A DNA stretch of 8,634 nt, from positions 39,441-48,074 of the forward strand of contig FR901636.1 of NCBI GenBank assembly GCA_000438015.1, read 5' to 3'. Made by a program: the position numbers and the translations under genes. This DNA is from Coraliomargarita sp. CAG:312. Lineage in GTDB: Bacteria > Verrucomicrobiota > Verrucomicrobiia > Opitutales > Intestinicryptomonadaceae. Positions within the stretch are counted from its first letter, which is position 1; each line of letters starts with the position of its first letter. This document shows positions 1-5,848 of this stretch, piece after piece. The notes under the pieces are model-generated. The model was not told the origin of the DNA, made no database searches, and saw only the letters and a program-made list of their open reading frames with translations.

Positions 1-2
1 CG

Positions 3-155
3 GCAAGGCCGGCGGCGGTGCCCGGAACAAACCTCGCCTTTGAAATCGAAACCGCCGACGGAGAAAAGCGGACGTTTATAGACTACTGTTCCGCGGGGTC
101 GACCTGGTCAAAGGACTCCCAGTTCAGAGTCTGGACGCAAGACCCCGCAAAATAG
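3..155 (+). CDS. C-terminal fragment of an unidentified, possibly secreted carbohydrate-active protein
   Basis: This frame is open from the left edge of the window and ends at a TAG (153-155), giving 50 visible residues; the start lies outside. The peptide contains TNLAFEIETADGEKRTFIDY followed by a small aromatic-rich tail (SAGSTWSKDSQFRVW). The alternating beta-strand pattern and the ending F-x-V-W remind me of the C-terminal beta-sandwich of some glycoside hydrolases, such as the DUF1680/GH127-like group, but the fragment is too short to assign. The next real gene in this direction is a secreted glycosidase-like protein, so a carbohydrate role is reasonable as inference only. No intrinsic terminator is visible directly after the stop. 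That it is coding is supported by composition and codon pattern; the family is a guess. Confidence 0.55.
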   Translation, partial: ARPAAVPGTNLAFEIETADGEKRTFIDYCSAGSTWSKDSQFRVWTQDPAK

Positions 156-1238
156 CCTGCCGCCTTTAATGAATTTGCCCCAGACCGGCTATCCACACAC
201 CCGCTCATTCCGCGGACTGCGGGCAAAGCGCGCGGCAAAAAAAGCTCGCTTCCACCAAACGCCTAACCTCCCTCAACTTGGCTCTGACACTCCGTCTGCC
301 GGAAACTGCCCTTCCCTGCTGCGCGTTAAATCCCACTTGCCAAATAATAATGCGCCGCACTCCTCCCCTCAACCGCCTTCCGCAACGCTCCGTATAAATA
401 CGCATTTCGACGCCCAATCCACCCCCATAAGCGGAAGTCCGCAAACCAGTTCAACCGCTAATTGGCGAAGTTAAAAATTGAAAGCGGCAAAATCCAATTC
501 TTGTGCAATTTTATTGCGCGCATTCCCAAATATTACTTTTCCAAAGAAACAATTATAAGCCTAGAATATTAAGCAACTCCAATAAGTTGCCATATATGCG
601 CTATAAGAAAATCGGTATGCCCAATTTCTTCATTCAACACAGTTCTCTAGGCATTTTCCTCATTTTGCAGATAACCACCGCGCAAAGGTTTCAAAAACAA
701 ATTTTAGCCAGACTAAATATTGCCGCAAAAAAATACAATTGCGAGCCTAGTCAAATGTAAATGCCCAACTTTATTCCAACAAAAGTTCCGAATCCTTCGA
801 CATAAATAATTAAAATCAAAAAGAGTTTTCCCATAAGCTTGCAGTGCAAATAATATGCGGGCGGACAGAAAAATATTGCCGGAACGCAAATCCAACACCT
901 TGCCAAGAACATCGGAATCTTTCGGGCGCGGCAATAAAGCTGCTTTAAAAACCTAGAAGCCAGGCGAAAAAATATGCTGCGAGTCCATCACCAAAAATTT
1001 CGCGGAGACTTTTCGGGAGCGCAACCCAAAAGCCTTTTGCCTGCCGCATATCGCCGCGCTTTATGCTTAGCCATGCGCGCACAAAATAAAACCTGCAGCC
1101 TTTCAATGAAAAGAGAAAAAACTTCAACTATGGACGGCGGCAAACATTCGCATTTTAAATGGAGAAACCGTGCCTTCACGCAAAAAATTGAAACACTCGC
1201 CTCTCAAATACAATATTCCTAAACAAGTTTGCCATAAA

Positions 1239-1259
1239 AGAAAAATATATCATTTTTCT
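1239..1259. promoter_or_regulatory. 21-bp inverted repeat upstream of the GH110-like gene
   Basis: AGAAAAAT and ATTTTTCT form a perfect 8-bp inverted repeat separated by five bases (atatc). It lies about 80 bp upstream of the start codon of the secreted glycosidase-like gene, a normal distance for an operator or activator site. Because it is almost pure A+T in an AT-rich region it could be fortuitous. No regulator gene sits beside the glycosidase. Confidence 0.25.
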
Positions 1260-1279
1260 GTTGTCCGTTTGGCGAAAAA

Positions 1280-1307
1280 CAGTTAAATTGCATATTGTTA
1301 ATATAAC
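1280..1307 (+). promoter_or_regulatory. weak candidate promoter of the GH110-like gene
   Basis: A TATAAC hexamer at 1302-1307 lies 32 bp upstream of the ATG and is the best -10 match in the region. There is no good -35: CAGTTA at 1280-1285 lies 16 bp upstream of it and fits poorly. An alternative pair is TTGGCG (1269-1274) with TATTGT (1293-1298) at 18-bp spacing. Either would give a leader of roughly 25-35 nt. The call rests on motif matching only. Confidence 0.25.
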
Positions 1308-1339
1308 TTTTCTCGTAAAAACTCAAACTAAACGCACCA

Positions 1340-3259
1340 ATGAAAAAAACACTTTGCATGATGCTTGCCGCCGCCGCGGCAGTTTGCCACGCGGAAATAA
1401 AGTTTCTTCCGGTGGAAAACGACAGCCCAAAATACACCCAAAAATTAAAAAACTTGCCCAAAGGGGCCAAAGACTTTGAAGTAGAACTTCCGCGCCCGCA
1501 AAATGAAACTGTCGTAAACGCCGCGGATTTCGGGCTAAATGAAAGCGTAACAAACGCCGCAACTATAATCAACGCAGCAATAGATCATTGCAAAAAAACG
1601 GGCGCTGGCAAACTCATACTTCCCAAAGGCACTTACAAGGTTTTTGAGGATGTCACTATAACTCTCGACTCAATGAAAGATTTCACTCTGGACGGACAAG
1701 GTTCCACGCTGGTCTTTTTCAAGGAGAGGGTGAACAACATATCCGTAGTCGATTGCCAGCGCATAAAAATCTGCAATTTAAACGTCGACTGGGACTGGGA
1801 TAGGGATCCGCTTGCAAGCCTTGTGCAAATTGTGGGAAGCAAAGAAGACGGCGAAAACAGCTATGTCGAATTTGAATTCCTTGAGTACGACGATTTCCCT
1901 AATAAGAATACGCGCTTTGTATGCACGTCCCCCTACGATGTAAAGAACGATTGCGTAGGCGGCGAAGACGGCTTCCACCGTTGGTGGAACAACCCGTGGG
2001 GGCCAAAAGTTCCGGTAAAATGCGAATGGATAAAGCCGAACGTAGCGCGTGTCTATTATAACAAAGACGTAGTTTACGGGAATTTTAAAGGCTATAACGA
2101 CCTTCCCAAGAATGTTCCTGTCCGCCTTCAGCACTACTATTACCACATGAATAACATGTACCTTAAAAGCAACAGGCACATGACGCTCGAAAACTTCAAC
2201 GTATTCTCGTGCGCGGGACATGCGTTTGTCGTGGACGGAAAGCAGGAGTACTTCCAATTCTTAAATGTCACAATAAAGCGCCCCGAAGGATCAAAGCGCA
2301 GGACAATTACCTGCTCCGCAGACCATATGCACTTCACGCGGTCCAAAGGCTTTTTTAAAATGAAAAACTGCGAGTACAGCCTCGGCGCAGACGACTGCAT
2401 AAACATGCACGACTGCAGCGGATTTGCCAGGCGCAATTCCGACTACTCCGTCCTGACGCAAAACGCCAGGACCGTGGCAATCTATAAAATAGGCGATGAA
2501 ATCGAACTCCGCCAGGGCGACTTCAGCCCGAGCGGGTTCAAATCGAAAGTGTCAAAAATAGTTCCTGTAAAACCCAGCGAAGGCGTGTACGAAGTGTTCT
2601 TTGCCGAAAAAGTCCCAGAGCAAAAACTCGACGGCTTCATAATGTTTAACTGGGAATACGACACCCACAATATCATAATAGAAGACAGCAAATTTTGGGG
2701 CAACCGCGCGCGCGGAATTTTGATTCTCGCACGCGATGTGACAATAAAGAACTGCCATTTTTACCACAATGAAATGGGAGCAATAAAGATTGAAACCGGC
2801 TATACTTTCAATTTGTGGAGCGAAGGATACGGGGCAAAAAACATAGTCGTGCGCAACTGCACTTTCGATTCTGCTTCCATAACAAGCGCATGGCGGGATA
2901 TAAACTTAAATGTATATATGAAACGCGACCCATCTCCGGGCGGAACAATGTACCCAATCCTAAGCGATATCCTCTTTGAGAAGAACACCTTCATAGACTC
3001 TTTCGGATATGTAGCCAATATAACAAGCTCAGGCAACGTCGTGTTCCGCAACAACACCATCATGCACAAAACCGACCGCAAAAAGCCCGTGGCAAACCGC
3101 GGAACATTCTATGTTGCGTATTCCTCCGACACTAAAATAATCAACAATAAATTTGTAGAGAGCGATTTTGCAAACTCCGGAGTCTACTACGATACCGACA
3201 CCACAAAAAATCTGGTATTTGAAGGCAACAGGCTCGTAAAATCTCCAGAAGAGCAATAA
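1340..3259 (+). CDS. secreted right-handed beta-helix protein, GH110-like (alpha-1,3-galactosidase-type)
   Basis: The 639-residue protein starts with a signal peptide (MKKTLCMMLAAAAAVCHA, probable cleavage after A18). Residues about 58-130 (VVNAADFG, then GAGKLILPKGTY) match the first coils of pectate-lyase-3-type beta-helices. Repeated N-x-x-F/I coils continue to the C-terminus (about 442-632). The central block resembles GH110 exo-alpha-galactosidases, which remove terminal alpha-1,3-galactose from blood-group B or linear alpha-Gal glycans: NFNVFSCAGHAFVV (285-298), SADHMHF (326-332) and GADDCINMHDC (349-359). Acidic residues D328, D351 and D352 are the obvious catalytic candidates. Segments at about 155-265 and 375-440 look like beta-rich insertions between coils; I recall that GH110 enzymes carry such inserted barrels. 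Length fits the family. The start is set by the signal peptide; no Shine-Dalgarno is visible. It ends in tandem stops (TAA TAG). Activity may differ from true GH110, since divergent beta-helix relatives are common. Confidence 0.72.
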   Translation: MKKTLCMMLAAAAAVCHAEIKFLPVENDSPKYTQKLKNLPKGAKDFEVELPRPQNETVVNAADFGLNESVTNAATIINAAIDHCKKTGAGKLILPKGTYKVFEDVTITLDSMKDFTLDGQGSTLVFFKERVNNISVVDCQRIKICNLNVDWDWDRDPLASLVQIVGSKEDGENSYVEFEFLEYDDFPNKNTRFVCTSPYDVKNDCVGGEDGFHRWWNNPWGPKVPVKCEWIKPNVARVYYNKDVVYGNFKGYNDLPKNVPVRLQHYYYHMNNMYLKSNRHMTLENFNVFSCAGHAFVVDGKQEYFQFLNVTIKRPEGSKRRTITCSADHMHFTRSKGFFKMKNCEYSLGADDCINMHDCSGFARRNSDYSVLTQNARTVAIYKIGDEIELRQGDFSPSGFKSKVSKIVPVKPSEGVYEVFFAEKVPEQKLDGFIMFNWEYDTHNIIIEDSKFWGNRARGILILARDVTIKNCHFYHNEMGAIKIETGYTFNLWSEGYGAKNIVVRNCTFDSASITSAWRDINLNVYMKRDPSPGGTMYPILSDILFEKNTFIDSFGYVANITSSGNVVFRNNTIMHKTDRKKPVANRGTFYVAYSSDTKIINNKFVESDFANSGVYYDTDTTKNLVFEGNRLVKSPEEQ

Positions 3260-3319
3260 TAGGACTTTCTCTCCAAAGCGTGCGCGAACACTTGCGCATT
3301 TCCAACAATAGGCAACATT

Positions 3320-3353
3320 AAAAAGGGTCCGCATTCAATGCGGGCCCTTTTTT
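3320..3353. terminator. bidirectional intrinsic terminator between convergent genes
   Basis: A 15-bp stem (aaaaagggtccgcat pairing with atgcgggcccttttt, one G-T wobble) encloses a three-base loop, tca. It has a T run at 3348-3353 on the + strand and an A run at 3320-3324, which reads as a T run on the minus strand. It lies 60 bp after the glycosidase stop and 16 bp beyond the zupT stop, so it can serve both convergent genes. Confidence 0.9.
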
Positions 3354-3368
3354 ACGCAAATCCCGGAA

Positions 3369-4184
3369 TTAAAACACGTATGAAACCGCCGACATCATGA
3401 ACATTCCAAGAAAGGCTCCTACTATTCCATAATGCTCGTGTCCATATTCCTTTGCCATAGGCAAGAGTTCGTCCAGAGATATGAATATCATAATGCCCGC
3501 TGTCACAGCCATAGCGGATCCGACCAGCGCGGGAGTCAAATACGGAACCAAAATAAAATAAGCAGCAATCGCCCCGGCAGGCTCGGCAAGCCCCGAAAGC
3601 GCAGCCGTCCAAAAGGCCTTTTTTTTGTCTCCGGTGGCATTGTAAATCGGCAAAGCCACCGAAACTCCTTCGGGTATGTTGTGCAGCATTATGGCAATTC
3701 CGACTGAAATTCCCAGCGCGACATTCTCCATGCTTGTCACAAATACAGAAAGTCCCTCCGGGAAATTGTGCACTCCCAGTGCTATCGCCGTCATTAGTCC
3801 AACCCTTCCCGCATTTTGGCGGCGCTTGGATTCCGGGGAATTTTTATCCATCATCTCATGCCCGACATGCTCGGGAATAAAATAATCTATGCATGCGGCC
3901 GCCAAAACGCCCGCAAAGAACATGGCGCTGGCAAGAAGTTGCGCGGGCTTTTCGCCCATGCCGGCGTTTGAAGCGTTGCCGTCGCATATCATCCTCGTAG
4001 CCATCGGCATTATATCCATAAATGAAAGATACACCATGACGCCGGCGGAAAAACTCATTCCCAACGCAAACAGCTTAAAATCGTTGCGCTTTATAAAAAA
4101 AGTCATGCCCGCACCGATCGCCGTAGCGGCTCCGGCAACGAGCGTTATTAAAAAAGACGTAAATATTTCGGATTGAATATTCAT
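3369..4184 (-). CDS. zupT: ZIP-family divalent metal transporter, ZupT-like
   Basis: This 271-residue inner-membrane protein is predicted to import Zn(II) and possibly Fe(II) or Mn(II). It is slightly longer than E. coli ZupT (about 257 residues). The ZIP signature is clear: HNFPEG (139-144) in one transmembrane helix and HNIPEG (168-173) in the next supply the metal-binding His and Glu residues, followed by SGLAEP (197-202). About eight hydrophobic helices are visible, starting at residues 10-30. The loop at about 104-127 (PEHVGHEMMDKNSPESKRRQ) is short and contains two histidines, a reduced form of the His-rich ZIP loop. It is convergent with the GH110-like gene and divergent from perR, which suggests coordinated metal homeostasis (inference). 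No Shine-Dalgarno precedes the ATG (A-rich leader); the start gives a normal ZIP N-terminus. Confidence 0.93.
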   Translation of the reverse strand: MNIQSEIFTSFLITLVAGAATAIGAGMTFFIKRNDFKLFALGMSFSAGVMVYLSFMDIMPMATRMICDGNASNAGMGEKPAQLLASAMFFAGVLAAACIDYFIPEHVGHEMMDKNSPESKRRQNAGRVGLMTAIALGVHNFPEGLSVFVTSMENVALGISVGIAIMLHNIPEGVSVALPIYNATGDKKKAFWTAALSGLAEPAGAIAAYFILVPYLTPALVGSAMAVTAGIMIFISLDELLPMAKEYGHEHYGIVGAFLGMFMMSAVSYVF

Positions 4185-4214
4185 TTTTTTTCTATCGAAA
4201 AATATTTAAAAAGA

Positions 4215-4232
4215 TAAAAATGCAAATTTTTA
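4215..4232. promoter_or_regulatory. AT-rich inverted repeat in the zupT leader region
   Basis: TAAAAAT and ATTTTTA form a perfect 7-bp inverted repeat around gcaa, 31 bp upstream of the zupT start. The position and symmetry fit an operator for a metal-responsive repressor, but the bases do not match a known Fur, Zur or MntR box convincingly, and AT-richness makes chance occurrence likely. Confidence 0.22.
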
Positions 4233-4370
4233 AAGTTGCGCCATGACGGAGCAAAATCCCCCGACCAAAGCGGAAAATAATTAAAAAAATATGCGCCGTT
4301 CCTATTTATTTTTATTGAAAACTTACGAAATTAATATTGCCGATTTTGTTTTTTTACAATTGAAAATATT

Positions 4371-4394
4371 TTCTTGACTTCCAGATGTCAAGAA
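4371..4394. promoter_or_regulatory. candidate operator with perfect 8-bp dyad upstream of perR, overlapping a -35-like TTGACT
   Basis: TTCTTGAC and GTCAAGAA are perfect inverted repeats with an 8-base spacer (ttccagat), giving a 24-bp two-fold symmetric site. Its left arm contains TTGACT (4374-4379), the best -35-like hexamer before perR. A -10 is unclear: TAACTT lies 16 bp downstream and TTAATA 20 bp downstream. The site begins 63 bp upstream of the perR start. Half-sites one helical turn or more apart fit a dimeric regulator, but I do not recognise the motif. Confidence 0.45.
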
Positions 4395-4406
4395 CTAACT
4401 TAATAA

Positions 4407-4424
4407 TAATAATAATTACTATTA
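4407..4424. promoter_or_regulatory. PerR-box-like palindrome just upstream of perR
   Basis: TAATAATAATTACTATTA is an 18-bp palindrome with 8 of 9 pairs complementary, ending 9 bp before the perR ATG. Positions 4407-4421 match the classical PerR box (TTATAAT-N-ATTATAA) at 11 of 14 defined bases. PerR commonly represses its own gene and rubrerythrin, so autoregulation from this site is the simple reading (inference). It also lies within an ATA/AAT run, so part of the match comes from low complexity. Confidence 0.45.
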
Positions 4425-4433
4425 GCATTAAAA

Positions 4434-4865
4434 ATGAACTCCATTCCGAAGCATTCCCTCCAGAGGCGCCGCTCAGCAAAGCGCGACGCCATATTGAAAC
4501 TATTGCGTTCGGAAAGGCTCGACCACCCAACAGCAAACGACGTCTATCTGGCAATCCGCAAGACTTATCCAAATATAAGCCTCGGCACAGTTTACAGGAA
4601 TTTAAACGATATGTCCGAAGACGGAAGCATTTTAAAAATATCATCCCCGCATGCGCCGGACCGGTTTGACCACACAATAGAGCCTCATTTGCATTTTGTA
4701 TGCTCGCATTGCGGCAACCTGTGCGACTTGCATTTAAGTTCCCCCATCGCCTACATAAAGAACGCGCTGGAAAGCGAAGGGTTCCAGATCGGGAAAATTT
4801 CAATAACAATAACCGGAGCGTGCCCCAATTGCGCATCCGAACCATCAAGAAAGGGAAAAAAATGA
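4434..4865 (+). CDS. perR: Fur-family peroxide-responsive repressor, PerR-type
   Basis: This 143-residue cytoplasmic metalloregulator senses peroxide by metal-catalysed oxidation of its regulatory site and derepresses defence genes. The N-terminal winged helix includes TANDVYLAIRKTYPNISLGTVYRNL (33-57), the Fur-type recognition region. The regulatory-site ligands known from Bacillus PerR can all be placed: H31, D79 (in RFDH), H85 and H87 (in HLHFVC) and D98 (in LCDL). Asp rather than Glu at that last position favours PerR over Fur. The structural Zn site is C90-x-x-C93 plus C130-x-x-C133. Its stop overlaps the rubrerythrin start (ATGA), a classic target pairing. The ATG at 4434 has an in-frame stop just upstream (4413-4415) and no Shine-Dalgarno. 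PerR versus Fur identity is family inference, strengthened by the neighbour. Confidence 0.88.
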   Translation: MNSIPKHSLQRRRSAKRDAILKLLRSERLDHPTANDVYLAIRKTYPNISLGTVYRNLNDMSEDGSILKISSPHAPDRFDHTIEPHLHFVCSHCGNLCDLHLSSPIAYIKNALESEGFQIGKISITITGACPNCASEPSRKGKK

Positions 4866-5434
4866 AAACACTAAAAGGCACTAAAACAGAAAGAAACCTA
4901 ATGGCCGCATTTGCGGGAGAATCGCAGGCCCGCAATAAATATACGTTTTTTGCAAGCGTCGCAAAGAAGGAAGGCTACGAGCAAATAGCGGCAATTTTTC
5001 AAGAAACCGCAGACAATGAAAAAGAGCACGCCAAGCGCTTCTTTAAATTTCTTGGAGAAACATCTGTTGAAGTCTCCGGGACTTACTGCAGCGGACTAGG
5101 AACCACTGCCGACAACCTGTTGGCGGCAGCAAATGGCGAACATGAAGAATGGTCGGACATGTACCCTCAATTTGCAAACGAAGCCGATGAAGAGGGATTC
5201 GCGGAAATTGCCGTAGTGTTCAGGAAAATAGCAGAAGTTGAAGCGCACCACGAGGCGCGCTACCGCAAGCTGCTGGAAAATGTAAAGGAAGGCTCGGTAT
5301 TTGTCAAAACCTCGCCTACGGAATGGAAGTGCCGCAACTGCGGCTTCATATTCAAAGGCGCTGCGGCTCCCGAGAAATGCCCCGCTTGCGCGCATCCGAA
5401 AGCGTACTTTGAAATTTTGGCAGACAATTTCTAG
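4862..5434 (+). CDS. rbr: rubrerythrin
   Basis: This 190-residue cytoplasmic non-haem diiron protein reduces hydrogen peroxide with electrons passed through its rubredoxin domain, in anaerobes. The ferritin-like four-helix domain (about 1-140) carries all the expected diiron ligands: E20 (AGESQAR), E53 and H56 (NEKEH), E93 and E96 (GEHEEW), E127 and H130 (VEAHH). The C-terminal rubredoxin-like domain has C157-x-x-C160 and C173-x-x-C176, the FeS4 site. Length and spacing are close to Desulfovibrio rubrerythrin. I chose the ATG at 4862 rather than an upstream frame extension because it begins the conserved N-terminus (MKTLKGTKTE), overlaps the perR stop as ATGA, and has a purine-rich AAGAAAGGG ribosome site inside the end of perR. 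Translational coupling with perR is therefore likely. An intrinsic terminator follows. Confidence 0.96.
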   Translation: MKTLKGTKTERNLMAAFAGESQARNKYTFFASVAKKEGYEQIAAIFQETADNEKEHAKRFFKFLGETSVEVSGTYCSGLGTTADNLLAAANGEHEEWSDMYPQFANEADEEGFAEIAVVFRKIAEVEAHHEARYRKLLENVKEGSVFVKTSPTEWKCRNCGFIFKGAAAPEKCPACAHPKAYFEILADNF

Positions 5435-5481
5435 CACTTAAACCCTAAAAAAGCTCAAGGGAAAATAATATCTGCGCGCAT

Positions 5482-5501
5482 GCGCAACTTTGCGCTTTTT
5501 T
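5482..5501 (+). terminator. intrinsic terminator of the perR-rbr operon
   Basis: GCGCA and TGCGC form a 5-bp GC-rich stem with an actt loop, followed by six T residues (5496-5501), 47 bp after the rubrerythrin stop. A competing outer pairing exists: cactta plus aaaaagc (5435-5454) can pair with gcttttttaagtg (5494-5506), sequestering the T tract and the last two bases of the terminator stem. Confidence 0.75.
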
Positions 5502-5518
5502 AAGTGTCTAACAAAGCA

Positions 5519-5610
5519 GTCCCCGATAAATTTATTTCAAAGAGGGGACCATGAAAAAATAATAATCGCTGTACGCACGCTTCCGGAGTAAAAAACGGAA
5601 GCGTTTTTTT
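5519..5610 (+). ncRNA. candidate small RNA or leader unit with a mini-ORF and its own terminator
   Basis: Three elements lie in about 90 nt. First, GTCCCC (5519-5524) and GGGGAC (5544-5549) form a perfect 6-bp dyad around a 19-base loop. Second, the right arm is a Shine-Dalgarno-like GAGGGGACC directly before ATG AAA AAA TAA TAA (5551-5565). Third, a strong intrinsic terminator ends the unit. A -1 slip on the six A residues (5554-5559) would give a 13-residue peptide, MKKIIIAVRTLPE, stopping at 5589-5591 in the terminator loop. No downstream + strand gene exists to be attenuated, so this would be a stand-alone RNA or micro-peptide gene, or a decayed gene start. No good promoter was seen, and read-through from rbr is possible. 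The existence of a functional RNA is inference. Confidence 0.3.
5577..5610 (+). terminator. strong intrinsic terminator after the mini-ORF
   Basis: ACGCTTCCG (5577-5585) pairs perfectly with CGGAAGCGT (5596-5604) around a 10-base loop, followed by a run of seven T residues (5604-5610). It is the second + strand terminator after rubrerythrin. Either it backs up the first one, or it ends a separate short transcript starting near 5500. Confidence 0.85.
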
Positions 5611-5642
5611 GCGGCAAATACCGCAAAGCTGCGAAATAAACT

Positions 5643-5690
5643 AAAAAAACGGGAAATCAATTTTTCAATATTTGGAAGCAGATTTCCGTT
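5643..5690 (-). terminator. probable intrinsic terminator of the ffh transcript
   Basis: On the minus strand AACGGAAATC (5681-5690) pairs with GATTTCCCGTT (5648-5658) with one bulged base and a 22-base loop, and is followed by a T run (the A run at 5643-5649 on the + strand). It lies about 160 bp downstream of the ffh stop and is the nearest good terminator. That would leave an unusually long 3' untranslated region. Confidence 0.55.
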
Positions 5691-5848
5691 AAAAAAATTC
5701 AACCCGAAACCGATGCCTACGCTTCCCATGCGAAGTTACACCAGTGCAAACGGACGGAAAAAACGCATGCCGCCTGAAAGTAATAAAACAACTTATGCGC
5801 AAAATTTTGTATAAAACGTTTCCAAGGCAAAATCTCAGCGCACGGAAA

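Larger units (their letters stand above)
156..1339. other. 1.2-kb stretch with no convincing gene
   Basis: No open frame here looks like a real protein. The first part (about 156-470) is C-rich and G-poor on the + strand; the rest is AT-rich with scattered stops. Short + strand frames at 169-474, 503-760 and 974-1222 have biased, low-complexity composition. Some minus-strand pieces look more protein-like but are cut by stops: 326-454 (42 codons from a TTG) and about 713-934 and 945-1179. They may be remnants of decayed genes. No tRNA T-loop, rRNA, repeat array or clear intrinsic terminator was found. The last 100 bp probably holds the promoter of the downstream glycosidase gene. Confidence 0.6.

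Noticed and set aside
169..474. + strand open frame of 101 codons after the first partial gene
   Set aside because: The Ser/Pro/Thr-rich composition and lack of any conserved motif or ribosome site suggest a chance frame in C-rich DNA.
503..760. + strand open frame of 85 codons in the AT-rich gap
   Set aside because: No motif, no ribosome site and AT-driven composition; kept only as part of the gap description.
778..800. GTTCCGAATCC, resembling a tRNA T-loop
   Set aside because: No matching acceptor, D or anticodon arms can be placed at tRNA distances.
1778..2257. Minus-strand open frame of 159 codons inside the GH110-like gene
   Set aside because: It is antisense to a signal-peptide-bearing protein with conserved motifs, and its composition is that of a shadow frame.
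4700..4861. 54-codon N-terminal extension of rubrerythrin in the same frame
   Set aside because: It overlaps the C-terminal half of perR in another frame; the ATG at 4862 gives the conserved N-terminus and an ATGA overlap typical of coupled genes.
4354..4935. Minus-strand open frame of 193 codons opposite perR and the start of rbr
   Set aside because: It lies antisense to two well-supported genes with complete catalytic and metal-ligand sets, and its own sequence has no recognisable domain.
5660..5700. GGAAGCAG resembling part of the 4.5S SRP RNA loop near ffh
   Set aside because: The flanking bases do not form the SRP tetraloop and symmetric internal loops; the segment is better explained as the loop and arm of a minus-strand terminator.
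5532..5729. Minus-strand open frame of 65 codons between rbr and ffh
   Set aside because: It spans two terminator hairpins and has no ribosome site or recognisable motif; most of its length is explained by T-rich terminator tracts.
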